From Bacteroidia bacterium (GTDB lineage Bacteria > Bacteroidota > Bacteroidia > Bacteroidales > VadinHA17): 62,356 bases of DNA. Within the stretch, counting starts at the first letter, position 1, and the number at the start of each line of letters is the position of its first letter. Shown here piece by piece: positions 26,023 through 36,027 of the stretch. The notes beneath the pieces are model-generated. The model searched no databases. It had not been told where the DNA came from and saw only the letters and a list, made by a program, of their open reading frames with translations. Made by a program: the position numbers and the translations under genes. The DNA lies in contig JAPLEB010000043.1 of assembly GCA_026391555.1 (NCBI GenBank), positions 1-62,356 of the forward strand, given 5' to 3'.

Positions 26023-27498
26023 GTGAAAGAGGTCAGAAAACTTGCCGGGCAAACATTGATATATGGTTTTGGTACCATTGTTCCGCGGTTCCTTAACTAT
26101 GGCATCCTGACATTCTTCTATACCAGAATTTTTAGTACAGCTGAATATGGCGTTGTAACAGAACTCTATGCATGGATGGTTCTGCTGCTTGTAGTACTTA
26201 CATATGGTATGGAAACGGGTTTCTTCAGGTTTGCCCAGTACAAAGAAGATTATGAAAAAGTTTATAGCACGGCTCTTATAAGTCTCTTCGCTACTTCTGC
26301 TCTGTTTGTAACCGGGGTGTTTATTTTTATTACGCCCGTTTCTGCAGTACTTAATTACAGCAATAATCACGATTATATAAGGATGTTTGCTGCAATTATG
26401 GCAATTGATGCTTTTTGTGCAATTCCATTTGCAAGGCTAAGACAGGAAAACAGGCCCAGGGTTTTTAGTTTTATTAAAATAATGAATGTTATTGTGACTA
26501 TTGCGGCTGTTCTTTTTTTACTGAAAATAGCGCCTGGTATTTATGAAAACAATCATGGATGGTTCAGGAAGGTTTATGATCCTGAGTATGGCGTTGGTTA
26601 TGTTTTCCTTGCAAACCTTATTGGCAGTACCGTTACGTTTCTGATGTTACTTCCATTCATTATCAAGTCAAAACTTGTTTTCTACAAAACAATATGGCTG
26701 AAAATGTTAAACTATTCGTTTCCTCTTCTGATTGCCGGCCTTAGCGGATCAATTAATGATACTCTTGATAAGGTAATACTCAGGAGGATGATTGGAAATG
26801 AAACGGGACTCGAAACTGTTGGAGTATATGGTGCAGGATATAAAATTGCAGTTTTGATGGCTCTTTTTATTCAGATGTTCAGGTTTGCCGCTGAACCATT
26901 TTTTTTCTAACGGGCAAAGCATGATAATGCAAAAGAAACATACGCTTTTCTAATGAAATATTTCGTCATAATAATGCTTCTGATTTATTTAGGAATTAAT
27001 TTGTATATATCAGGAATACAATTTATTGTAGGAAAAAATTTCAGGGAAGCAATTATTGTGGTTCCTATTGTAAGCATGGCTTATCTTTTCTATGGCGTTT
27101 ATGTCAACCATAGTATCTGGTATAAGTTAAACGATCTTACACGTTTCGGAATTTACATAACTCTCATTGGCGCTGCTATTACTGTTCTGATAAATGTTAT
27201 ATTTATACCTGTATACGGTTATATGGCATCAGCCTGGGCTCATGTGGCATCTTATGGAGCAATGATAATTATGTCGTTTATCTTTGCGGAAAAGCGTTAT
27301 AAAGTGCACTATAACATGAAAGAGCTTGCTCCATATTTTATTCTGGCAATTGGTATGGTTATTTTTAGTCAGTTTTTTAAATATCCGAATTTATTCACAG
27401 AACTGGCTATTAATACTGTTTTTGTTATCCTGTTCGTTATCTATGCACAGTATAAGGATAAAGTATTAACAGTATTTTTCAAAAAGGAAGAAATATGA
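26023..27498 (+). pseudogene. Oligosaccharide flippase (MATE/MVF-type) interrupted by an in-frame stop
   Basis: Two ORFs (26023-26910 and 26953-27498) lie in the same reading frame, separated by a single TAA at 26908-26910. Reading through gives a continuous protein of about 491 residues with twelve predicted membrane segments; the junction FAAEPFFF-stop-RAKHDNAKETYAFL would be one uninterrupted loop with a serine, leucine or similar at the stop. Frame is conserved, so this is a nonsense substitution rather than a frameshift. Start is GTG 26023. Such proteins flip lipid-linked sugars in polysaccharide export. Either it is inactivated, or the stop is a sequencing error or read-through; the downstream dut start overlaps its end by 4 nt. 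Confidence 0.82.
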
Positions 27499-27929
27499 AA
27501 ATTAAAGTAATAAACAAGTCAAGACATGAATTACCGGCATATTCAACAGAAGCTGCAGCCGGAATGGATATCAGGGCAAGCTTAAAAGCCGACATAATTC
27601 TTAAACCAATGGACCGGTTTATGGTTCCAACCGGTTTGTTTCTTGAGATTCCTGTTGGTTTCGAAGCTCAGATCAGACCAAGAAGTGGACTGGCCATTAA
27701 AAAAGGAATTTCAATAGTTAATTCACCGGGTACAATAGACGCTGATTACAGAGGAGAGGTTTGCATTATTCTTATAAACTTATCGATCGAAAATTTCGTT
27801 TTAAAGGATGGAGATAGAATATGCCAGATGGTAATTGCGAAACATGAAAAGGCCGAATGGGTTAGTGTTGAAAGTCTTTTAGAAACAAATAGGGGCGCGG
27901 GTGGATTCGGACATACAGGAAAAAAGTAA
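27495..27929 (+). CDS. dut: dUTP diphosphatase
   Basis: 144 residues, trimeric dUTPase fold. Motifs: AAGMDIRA near 20, RSGLA near 64, [11 protein letters not shown], and the C-terminal [10 protein letters not shown] phosphate-binding tail. It removes dUTP and provides dUMP for thymidylate synthesis. Its ATG overlaps the flippase stop (ATGA). Confidence 0.97.
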   Translation: MKIKVINKSRHELPAYSTEAAAGMDIRASLKADIILKPMDRFMVPTGLFLEIPVGFEAQIRPRSGLAIKKGISIVNSPGTIDADYRGEVCIILINLSIENFVLKDGDRICQMVIAKHEKAEWVSVESLLETNRGAGGFGHTGKK

Positions 27930-27931
27930 TA

Positions 27932-29659
27932 ATGAAGAGAAATAAATATTTCATTATTTTTTTAGCACTGTTTTTAATGTGCTTTTCTTCGTGCGGAAAG
28001 AAAATAGTTCCCGCCAGGGTGAATGGAAAGCAGCTTGAAAATTTTGACGCTGCTTCATTTAATTATGTTTATGTTGAAGCAATAAAACAAAAGCTTATGG
28101 GCAATGGAGGCGATGCCCTGAAATTCTTTGAGCAATGCATTAAGATAAACCCGGGATGTGATGCCGCGTATTATCAGATGGCACAGATAGTAATAGCTAA
28201 TGGAGATATTAAAAACGGGAAACATTATGTTGCCAGGGCTCTTACAATTGATAGTGAAAATATTTGGTATTTAATGATGTTAGCGGGAATATATTATCAG
28301 GAAAAAAATCTGGATAGCTCTATTATTTACTATGAGAAAGCAGTCAGATATCACCCAGATAATGAGGATCTTCAATTAACATTGGGAAACCTGTACTCCG
28401 AAAACAGACAATTTGAAAAAGCAAGAGATATTTTTGACTCTTTTGATAAGAAATACGGGGTCAATGAAACCTCTACGCTCTCCGCGATTAAGAGTTTGAT
28501 GTCAGCGGAAAAATATGATGATGCTCTGAATAAAATTCAATTACTGCTTAGACAATTTCCTGATGAGATACTTTACAATGGACTTCTTGCAGAGATTTAC
28601 AGAGGAAAGGGTGAAAGCGGAAACGCATCAGAGGTTTATAAACAACTTATGGAAAGAAATCCCGGCAATCCGGAAACTCAGCTTTCTCTTTGTGACTTTC
28701 TGATAACAGAAAAGAGATATAAGGAGTTATTCATGTTGTTAAATTCGGTTATTCTTAATAGCAAGGTTCAGAGGGAGGATAAAATTCTATTGATAGGCCG
28801 ATTGATAGAATTACCAAATATTATTAAAGATGAGGGAGATAAATTGATGCTTGCAATTAAGGTTTTGGAAGCAAATTACAAAGAAGATGATGTCATTCCT
28901 CTTCTTCGCCCTGAACTTTTAATTAAGCAAACAAAATTAATTGAAGCTTCAACGCGATTGGAGGAGATCATAAAAATCTTACCTGAAAATTATTATGCCT
29001 GGGAGAAACTGCTTTTCGTTTACCTGCAATCAGGAGATTTTGAGAAGTTAATGAATAAGGGAGAAGTATGTGCAACTCTTTTTAACAGATCATTTCTTGC
29101 AAAAGTGTTATATGCAAATGGCGCGATTGAAAATGGCAAATATTCCATTGCATTAGAGGAATTGAGGAAAGCCGAAATACTTGCGGGAGATAGTAAAGAA
29201 AATATTTTGCAGGTACTTACTATGCGTGCAGATGTTTATTACAGGATGAAGGAATATGTAAAAGCATTTGGAATATTTGACGAGGTACTAAAAACAAATA
29301 GCAAGGACCTTACTGTAATAAATAACTATGCATATTACCTTGCAGAGCAAAACATGAAACTTAAAGAAGCCGAAAAGATGGCAAAGAGAGTAATTGAAGA
29401 AGAAAAAGGAAATGCTACTTACCTTGATACATATGGTTGGGTGCTTTATAAACGAGGCAAGCTGAATGAGGCAGCTAAAATAATGGAGGCAATTATTAAC
29501 AGCAGGGAAAAACCTGATGCAGAGTGGTACGAACATTACGGGTTTATTCTGAAGAATCAAAAGAAGTGTGCGAAAGCAATTGAGAACTGGAATATTGCAA
29601 TAAAAATAGATAGTACAAAAATTCATTTGATTAAAGAAATTGAGAATTGCGGAAAATAA
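27932..29659 (+). CDS. Tetratricopeptide-repeat lipoprotein
   Basis: 575 residues with a lipoprotein signal (FSSC, Cys21 region) and about a dozen TPR-like repeats along the chain (for example NKYDDALNKIQLLLRQFPD..., KLNEAAKIMEAIINSREKPD...). It sits 2 nt after dut and overlaps the next gene by 13 nt. The dut-TPR-DUF4292-EnvC order is a familiar Bacteroidota arrangement, suggesting an envelope assembly role, but the specific partner is not known. Confidence 0.85.
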   Translation: MKRNKYFIIFLALFLMCFSSCGKKIVPARVNGKQLENFDAASFNYVYVEAIKQKLMGNGGDALKFFEQCIKINPGCDAAYYQMAQIVIANGDIKNGKHYVARALTIDSENIWYLMMLAGIYYQEKNLDSSIIYYEKAVRYHPDNEDLQLTLGNLYSENRQFEKARDIFDSFDKKYGVNETSTLSAIKSLMSAEKYDDALNKIQLLLRQFPDEILYNGLLAEIYRGKGESGNASEVYKQLMERNPGNPETQLSLCDFLITEKRYKELFMLLNSVILNSKVQREDKILLIGRLIELPNIIKDEGDKLMLAIKVLEANYKEDDVIPLLRPELLIKQTKLIEASTRLEEIIKILPENYYAWEKLLFVYLQSGDFEKLMNKGEVCATLFNRSFLAKVLYANGAIENGKYSIALEELRKAEILAGDSKENILQVLTMRADVYYRMKEYVKAFGIFDEVLKTNSKDLTVINNYAYYLAEQNMKLKEAEKMAKRVIEEEKGNATYLDTYGWVLYKRGKLNEAAKIMEAIINSREKPDAEWYEHYGFILKNQKKCAKAIENWNIAIKIDSTKIHLIKEIENCGK

Positions 29660-30408
29660 ATTTCATATTATTTCTGGTAATATTTAGTGCAGGATGTTCT
29701 GTAATAAGAAATGATGGAAACAAAAAGTATGGAGCAACAGAAGGGATAATAACTGAGAGATTATTTGAAAATATTAAAAAACAGAACATTACAACAAGCA
29801 ACTTTTTTATTCAAAAGATAGAAATTGAAATTTCCACTCCGGGGAACAAAGATAAAATACTTGGAAGTTTAAAGTTTGAAAGCCCCGACAAATACCTTTT
29901 TAGTTTAAAAAGCAGGGCAGGAATTGAAGCTTCAAGAATATTTATATCCGAAGATACAATTCTTATAAACGACAGGATTAACAGGAAACAATATTATGGT
30001 TCACCCCGGTATTTAAAAACCAAATTTGGTTTGGCAGAATCTATTTTACCGGTAATATTTGGAGATTATGTTAATGATAATTTATCTGATAGTCAGACAA
30101 AATGTTCAGCAGGGAAATTGAATAGTACATGTACAATAAGCGGAATGAAGATAAACTATGTTATTGATTGCAAAAAAGAGAAAACAATTTCTGCTATAAC
30201 TGAGGATAATTTTAATGCGGAAGTAATGGAAATTCATTATAAAGATTTTTTTAATGCCGGTGATATAATAATTGCCGGAAGAATAGAAATTAAGGATTTA
30301 AAGAGAAAGACAACAATAAAGATCAGGATCAGAAAAATTGAATCTCCATGGAGTGGGAATATTGAATTTATCCCGGGAAATAAATATGAATTAATACAGC
30401 TTTTATGA
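29647..30408 (+). CDS. DUF4292 lipoprotein
   Basis: 253 residues from a TTG start, overlapping the TPR gene's end by 13 nt. A lipobox (SAGC, near Cys17) follows a hydrophobic signal. The rest is a predicted beta-rich LolA/LolB-like fold (SLKFESPDKYLFSLKSRAGIEASRIFISEDTILI). DUF4292 is a Bacteroidota family of uncertain function; outer-membrane lipoprotein handling is a guess. It overlaps envC by ATGA. Confidence 0.82.
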   Translation: MRKINFILFLVIFSAGCSVIRNDGNKKYGATEGIITERLFENIKKQNITTSNFFIQKIEIEISTPGNKDKILGSLKFESPDKYLFSLKSRAGIEASRIFISEDTILINDRINRKQYYGSPRYLKTKFGLAESILPVIFGDYVNDNLSDSQTKCSAGKLNSTCTISGMKINYVIDCKKEKTISAITEDNFNAEVMEIHYKDFFNAGDIIIAGRIEIKDLKRKTTIKIRIRKIESPWSGNIEFIPGNKYELIQLL

Positions 30409-31583
30409 AGTGTTTTGTGCTGTTAACTATTACATTATTAAATTTATATACTTGTTTGAATGGGCAGACAAGAGCGGAGCTGGAGGAGAAGAGAAACAAA
30501 ACTCTCGGAGAAATTACTTATGTAGATAACCTGCTTAAAACTACTGCTAAAGCAAAGAATGAAAGCATGAATGCCATTACGATAATTGGCAATAAACTCA
30601 GTTTAAGAGAATCTGTGATAAGGGGAATGCGTGAAGAAATATCTCTCCTGACCGACAGAATAGACCTTAATACCCTGGCGGTTAACATGATGGAAAGTGA
30701 TCTGGTATTATTAAAGGATGACTATTCGAGGGCAGTAGTTAATTCTTACCGGTCACAAAAAGGAAATCCTGAGCTGGTCTATATTTTATCTGCGAAGGAT
30801 TTTAACCAGGGATATAAGCGTCTTAAATATTTGCAACAGGTTACAAAGTTTAGAAGAAGAGAATCTGAAATTATTGTGGAATTGAAAAGCCAGATTGTAA
30901 CTTCAAAGGAGAAACTACAAAATGATTTAAATATAATTTCAGATTTAAAGTCGCGGGAAGAGCAACAGAAAAGGTTTCTGCAAACAGAACAGGAAAGAAA
31001 GCAGAATATGGTTAAATCATTGATTAACAAAGAGAAACAATTGAGAAAGGAGTTGGAAGATAAGAAAAGAATTGCACAAAAAATTGAAAGCGAGATAGCC
31101 AGAATTGTTGAAGAGGAAAGAAAAAAAGCAATTAAAGTAAATAGTACACCGGAGCAAAAATTAATTGGGGAAGGTTTTGCTGAGAACAAAGGCAGGCTGC
31201 CATGGCCGGTCGAAATGGGGATAATTACTAGTCATTTTGGTATTCAGAAACATCCTGTTTTAAAATATTTAACTGAGGATAATATTGGTATTGAAATTAC
31301 TAGTTCAGCGAAAATGAAAGCCAGAAGTATTTTTAAAGGAGAGGTCGTTAAAGTATTCGCCATATCAGGAGCAAATATGACCATTATCGTGCGACATGGG
31401 AAATATCTTTCAGTATATGCGAATATTATAAATGTAAAAGTTAAACCAGGAGATAAAGTGCTGACAAAACAATACATTGGAGATGTTTATTCTGATCCTG
31501 GAGATAGTAATAATTGTGTTCTGAAATTTATGATATTTGAAACAAAATACATGGACCCTGAATTATGGATTTCAAAAAATTAA
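30405..31583 (+). CDS. EnvC-type murein hydrolase activator (degenerate M23)
   Basis: 392 residues: signal peptide (1-18), long coiled coil (about 20-245, high K/E/L/R) and a C-terminal LytM/M23 domain (about 265-390). The zinc site looks degenerate: GIQKHPVL retains one His, but the usual HxGxDI segment is NIGIEITSS and the second site is VRHGKYLSVY, so the enzyme is probably inactive and activates amidases, as for EnvC. It closes the four-gene dut-TPR-DUF4292-EnvC set. Confidence 0.86.
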   Translation: MKCFVLLTITLLNLYTCLNGQTRAELEEKRNKTLGEITYVDNLLKTTAKAKNESMNAITIIGNKLSLRESVIRGMREEISLLTDRIDLNTLAVNMMESDLVLLKDDYSRAVVNSYRSQKGNPELVYILSAKDFNQGYKRLKYLQQVTKFRRRESEIIVELKSQIVTSKEKLQNDLNIISDLKSREEQQKRFLQTEQERKQNMVKSLINKEKQLRKELEDKKRIAQKIESEIARIVEEERKKAIKVNSTPEQKLIGEGFAENKGRLPWPVEMGIITSHFGIQKHPVLKYLTEDNIGIEITSSAKMKARSIFKGEVVKVFAISGANMTIIVRHGKYLSVYANIINVKVKPGDKVLTKQYIGDVYSDPGDSNNCVLKFMIFETKYMDPELWISKN

Positions 31584-31620
31584 GACGATTTATGTAACAA
31601 ATATTGAATAATTCAGTATA

Positions 31621-32046
31621 ATGGGTTGCATTTATAAGTGTATGTATAAAAAAATCAAAATCGAATCTAAGGTGACCAATCTGCGAATTGTAGAAAATGC
31701 TATAGATGAGGCCACAAAGGAAATAGGAATTTCGCAGGATAATTATGGAAAGATTTTGGTTTCTACTTTTGAAGCTGTTAACAATGCAATATTACATGGT
31801 AATAATTCAAATCCTGAAAAAATTGTAGTCATTGTGATGACTTTTAAACGCAATGAACTTAAAATTATAGTAACTGACGAAGGTTCAGGCTTCAACCCGG
31901 CGGATGTTCCAGATCCGACAATACCGGAAAACATTGAAGCGCTTAACGGAAGAGGTGTTTTCCTTATGTCACGACTGGCAGACAAGATTCAATATAGTAA
32001 AAAGGGAAATGCAGTAACAATGATTTTTAATAATATTATATCTTGA
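31621..32046 (+). CDS. Anti-sigma factor/serine kinase-like ATP-binding protein (HATPase)
   Basis: 141 residues of the RsbW/SpoIIAB-type GHKL fold: N-box [12 protein letters not shown]1 DEGSGFNP, and [12 protein letters not shown]. An alternative ATG at 31642 would trim the Cys-containing start. It overlaps ybeY by 4 nt. No antagonist (STAS) or sigma factor is in the window, so its target is unknown. Confidence 0.87.
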   Translation: MGCIYKCMYKKIKIESKVTNLRIVENAIDEATKEIGISQDNYGKILVSTFEAVNNAILHGNNSNPEKIVVIVMTFKRNELKIIVTDEGSGFNPADVPDPTIPENIEALNGRGVFLMSRLADKIQYSKKGNAVTMIFNNIIS

Positions 32047-32459
32047 GCATCAGGATATTTTACGATAAAACAGACTTCAGGCTTAGTGGGTGGAGAAAAG
32101 CAGTGAAGTTAATAAATGAGGTCATCGGGAAAGAACAACTAATTTCAGGTGACCTTAATTTTGTTATAACTGATGATGAATATATAAGGAAAATTAATCT
32201 TCAATTTCTTGAACATGATTATGATACAGATGTTATTACTTTCAACTATAATAATGGAAATATAGTAAATGGCGAAGTTTATATCAGTATAGATACTGTT
32301 AAAAAAAACGCGATTTACTATAATATTAGTTTAAGAAGTGAAATTTTGCGGGTTATAATACATGGGGTTCTGCATTTAACAGGATATGATGATATAACTG
32401 AAAAGCAAAGAGAGAAAATGAGAGGACTGGAAAATATGTGGTTGACAATGATTGAATAA
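32043..32459 (+). CDS. ybeY: Endoribonuclease YbeY (rRNA maturation)
   Basis: 138 residues from a TTG that overlaps the previous stop (TTGA). The metal-binding motif is [11 protein letters not shown]; the two His and a final Asp follow the Bacteroidota-type variant rather than the HxxxHxxGxDH form. YbeY acts in 16S rRNA 3' maturation and ribosome quality control. It precedes mnmG by 7 nt in one unit. Confidence 0.92.
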   Translation: MSIRIFYDKTDFRLSGWRKAVKLINEVIGKEQLISGDLNFVITDDEYIRKINLQFLEHDYDTDVITFNYNNGNIVNGEVYISIDTVKKNAIYYNISLRSEILRVIIHGVLHLTGYDDITEKQREKMRGLENMWLTMIE

Positions 32460-32466
32460 GAGTTAA

Positions 32467-34341
32467 ATGGATTTTAAATACGATATTATTGTTGTAGGTG
32501 GTGGTCATGCGGGTTGTGAAGCAGCTCATGCGGCAGCTGTGATGGGAGCCGATACATTGCTTATAACCATGGACATGACAAAACTAGCTCAAATGTCATG
32601 TAATCCCGCAATGGGAGGAATTGCAAAGGGGCAGATAGTAAGAGAAATTGATGCCCTGGGGGGGGTGAGCGGAATAGTTACCGACAGAAGCATGATTCAG
32701 TTCAGAATGCTGAACCGCTCTAAAGGGCCGGCAATGTGGAGTCCTAGAGCCCAATGTGACAGGCAAAGATTTACCATTGAATGGAGAAAGTTGCTTGAGC
32801 AGACAGAAAATCTGCATATATGGCAGGAACAGGCAACGTTGTTAGTATTGGAAGGAGATAAGGTTGTTGGTGTAGAAACATCTTTTGGAACCAGGTTTAG
32901 ATCAGATGCTGTTATCCTTACAAACGGAACATTTCTAAATGGATTAATGCACATCGGTTTCCAAAAGATAAAGGGTGGCAGATCAGGAGATCAGTCGTCA
33001 ACCGGGCTAAGTGAACAATTAGAACATCTGGGGTTTTCAGTCGAAAGAATGAAAACAGGAACAAGTGCAAGAATCGATGGTAGGTCGATTAATTTTTCTG
33101 CAATGACTGAACAAAAAGGAGATGAGGAAGGACGAACATTTTCTTATCTGGGTGAGAATGTGGATATTAAAGTACAGAAGAGTTGTTATATTACCCATAC
33201 AAATGAAGAAGTTCATGAAGAATTGCGCAAAGGGCTTGAGTTTAGCCCTCTTTTCACAGGACGGATAAAAGGGAGGGGCCCGAGGTATTGTCCGAGTATT
33301 GAGGATAAAATTGTAACGTTTAAAGATAGAAATGCCCATCAGTTGTTCATTGAACCGGAAGGGTTGGACACGGTTGAATATTACATTAATGGCTTTGCAA
33401 GCAGTCTTCCTCTGGAAGTTCAGCTTAAGGCTTTAAGAAAAGTTAAAGGTCTGGAAAAAGTCAAAATTTACAGACCCGGGTATGCAATAGAATATGACTA
33501 TTTTCAACCAACACAATTAAAGCATACTCTGGAAACAAAGCGAATTTGTAACCTTTATTTTGCCGGACAAATTAATGGTACCACAGGTTATGAAGAAGCT
33601 GCGGCACAAGGTCTGATGGCTGGAATTAATTCAGTATTGAAAGTAAGGAAAATGGAACCATTTATTTTGGGAAGGGAGGAATCATATATAGGAGTGTTAA
33701 TAGATGATCTTGTTACAAAAGGAGTCGATGAGCCATATAGAATGTTTACATCAAGAGCGGAATACAGAATACTCTTGAGGCAGGATAACGCGGATGAAAG
33801 ACTTACACGAAAGGCATACGAACTTGGAATGGCGGATATAGGAAGAGTTCAAAGAATGGAAGAAAAGGAATTGTTGGTAAAGGAGATCATTGATTTTCTC
33901 TCAAGATCAAGTGTTGAGCCGGATGATGTTAACATGATTCTTGCGAAGGTTGACACAAATATAATTTCACAAAAGGTAAAGGCAATAACAATTGCTTCGC
34001 GTCCGCAGGTTGAAATTGGAGATCTTCTTAAATGCATAAAAGGAGGTACTGAAATTGATGCAGTTAAATCCTCAAGATTTAATGAAATTGCTGAATCGGC
34101 TGAGATAAAAATTAAGTACGAGGGATATATTCAACGTGAGAAAATAGTGGCAGATAAAGTAAAAAGACTGGAGGGTCTGAGGATCCCGGATGATATTGAT
34201 TATAATGAATTGGTGTCTATTTCAACGGAAGGAAGACAAAAACTTAAAAGAATCAAACCCTCCAATATTGGACAGGCAGGTCGAATTAGCGGAGTGTCTC
34301 CTTCAGATGTAAATATTTTGTTAATGTATTTAGGAAGATAG
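32467..34341 (+). CDS. mnmG: tRNA U34 carboxymethylaminomethyltransferase MnmG
   Basis: 624 residues, the full length. FAD-binding GGGHAGCEAA (11-20), the conserved Cys in SCNPAMGG and the C-terminal helical domain are intact. With MnmE it modifies wobble uridine of several tRNAs. It is the last gene before a perfect parS palindrome, which starts 3 nt after its stop. Confidence 0.97.
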   Translation: MDFKYDIIVVGGGHAGCEAAHAAAVMGADTLLITMDMTKLAQMSCNPAMGGIAKGQIVREIDALGGVSGIVTDRSMIQFRMLNRSKGPAMWSPRAQCDRQRFTIEWRKLLEQTENLHIWQEQATLLVLEGDKVVGVETSFGTRFRSDAVILTNGTFLNGLMHIGFQKIKGGRSGDQSSTGLSEQLEHLGFSVERMKTGTSARIDGRSINFSAMTEQKGDEEGRTFSYLGENVDIKVQKSCYITHTNEEVHEELRKGLEFSPLFTGRIKGRGPRYCPSIEDKIVTFKDRNAHQLFIEPEGLDTVEYYINGFASSLPLEVQLKALRKVKGLEKVKIYRPGYAIEYDYFQPTQLKHTLETKRICNLYFAGQINGTTGYEEAAAQGLMAGINSVLKVRKMEPFILGREESYIGVLIDDLVTKGVDEPYRMFTSRAEYRILLRQDNADERLTRKAYELGMADIGRVQRMEEKELLVKEIIDFLSRSSVEPDDVNMILAKVDTNIISQKVKAITIASRPQVEIGDLLKCIKGGTEIDAVKSSRFNEIAESAEIKIKYEGYIQREKIVADKVKRLEGLRIPDDIDYNELVSISTEGRQKLKRIKPSNIGQAGRISGVSPSDVNILLMYLGR

Positions 34342-34361
34342 ATTGTTCCACGTGGAACAAT
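34342..34361. promoter_or_regulatory. parS: parS-like ParB binding site (perfect palindrome)
   Basis: The 20-nt perfect palindrome ATTGTTCCACGTGGAACAAT contains the 16-nt ParB-site form TGTTCCACGTGGAACA (34344-34359). It lies in the 46-nt gap between mnmG and ade. parS sites nucleate ParB and cluster near replication origins, so this region is probably origin-proximal. No parA or parB is present in the window. Confidence 0.85.
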
Positions 34362-34387
34362 GATTATAAAATTCAAATTTATTATTT

Positions 34388-36007
34388 ATGAAAATCCACG
34401 GACAGTTGGTTGATATTCATAACAGGGATATATATCCTGCTATTATCAGCGTCCAGAATGGAAAGATTATTAAGATTGAGAGGACAGATAAAGCGCCGGA
34501 TATATTTATTATGCCCGGCCTGATTGATGCGCATATTCATATAGAAAGCTCAATGGTAACCCCCGGTGAATTTGCGTTGGCCGCTGTAAGACATGGGACC
34601 ACAGGAGTCGTTTCAGATCCACATGAAATTGCAAATGTACTTGGAAGAAAAGGGATTGAATTTATGATAAGCGATGCTGGGAAAGTGCCGCTTAGATTTT
34701 GGTTCGGTGCTTCATCTTGTGTTCCGGCAACAACTTTTGAAACAAACGGAGCAACATTAAACCATGTTGAAGTTAAAAGTCTGCTGGAACTTCCAGAGAT
34801 TAAATATCTCGCGGAAATGATGAATTATCCTGGTGTAATTAATAATGATAAAGAGGTTCATCGTAAGTTGGATATTGCAAGAAAACTTGAAAAACCTGTT
34901 GATGGTCATGCTCCTGGTTTAACTGGTGAAATGCTTAAGATATATGTTAATGCAGGAATATCAACAGATCACGAATGCAGTACTATAGATGAGGCTAAGG
35001 AGAAAATTTCTTTAAGCATGAAAATTCTTATCAGGGAAGGAAGCGCTGCCAGGAATCTTAATTCTTTAAAGGAATTGTTTTTTATATATCCGGAAATGGT
35101 TATGCTGTGCAGCGATGATCTGCATCCTGAAATGATGGAGAAAGGGCATATTAATAAATTAATTGCAGGTCTGCTTTCAGAAGGATTTAATGTATTTGAT
35201 GTTATTCGTAGTTCTACTATTAACCCGGTTATGCATTACAACCTTGAGGCAGGGCTGCTTCGGCCCGGAGACAATGCGGATTTTATCCTGGTGGATAGTC
35301 TTAATACGATGAATGTCCTTGAAACATGGATTGGGGGGAAGAAAGTATTTGCTAATGGGAACGTCCTCTTCACATATATACCAGGTAAAGCTGTTAATAA
35401 ATTTAATTGTCTTCCCATTGAAGATAATGATATTAAAGTAGTCAATGAACACGGAAAAATCAGAATTATTGAAGCGTTTGATGGGGAACTTCTGACGAAA
35501 GAAATAATTGCGTCATCTGGCACAAATAAGTTAGTAGAATGTGATATTATTAATGATGTTTTAAAAATCGTAGTTAAAGACAGATATAATGATTCTCCTC
35601 CGGTAGCCGGTTTTATTAAAGGATTCGGATTGAAAGAAGGAGCTTTTGCAAGCTCAATAGCACACGACAGTCATAATATAATATCTGTTGGAACAAACGA
35701 TAGGGATATCACTGGCTCTGTTAACGAAATTGTCAGACAGAAAGGCGGACTTGCAGTCTCTTCGAATGGCAGGATAACATCTCTTCAACTCAATATAGCC
35801 GGAATAATGACGACTCGTTCTTGCAGGGAGGTAGCACATGATTATGAGAAACTTAATGAATTGGTAAAATCATTGGGATGCACAATGGCAGCTCCTTTCA
35901 TGACGCTATCTTTTATGGCACTCCTTGTTATCCCAGATCTGAAAATAGGTGATCGCGGTTTGTTTGATGTGAGTAAATTCAAACTTGTTCCATTGTTTGT
36001 AGAATAA
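34388..36007 (+). CDS. ade: Adenine deaminase
   Basis: 539 residues of the amidohydrolase superfamily: metal-binding DAHIHIESSM near residue 49, SDPHEIANV, the HAPG and DDLHP metal/catalytic segments. It converts adenine to hypoxanthine for purine salvage. Separated from mnmG by the parS site, so probably its own transcription unit, followed by uvrC at 20 nt. Confidence 0.95.
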   Translation: MKIHGQLVDIHNRDIYPAIISVQNGKIIKIERTDKAPDIFIMPGLIDAHIHIESSMVTPGEFALAAVRHGTTGVVSDPHEIANVLGRKGIEFMISDAGKVPLRFWFGASSCVPATTFETNGATLNHVEVKSLLELPEIKYLAEMMNYPGVINNDKEVHRKLDIARKLEKPVDGHAPGLTGEMLKIYVNAGISTDHECSTIDEAKEKISLSMKILIREGSAARNLNSLKELFFIYPEMVMLCSDDLHPEMMEKGHINKLIAGLLSEGFNVFDVIRSSTINPVMHYNLEAGLLRPGDNADFILVDSLNTMNVLETWIGGKKVFANGNVLFTYIPGKAVNKFNCLPIEDNDIKVVNEHGKIRIIEAFDGELLTKEIIASSGTNKLVECDIINDVLKIVVKDRYNDSPPVAGFIKGFGLKEGAFASSIAHDSHNIISVGTNDRDITGSVNEIVRQKGGLAVSSNGRITSLQLNIAGIMTTRSCREVAHDYEKLNELVKSLGCTMAAPFMTLSFMALLVIPDLKIGDRGLFDVSKFKLVPLFVE

Positions 36008-36027
36008 ACTCTCTGACTCCACGTCTG

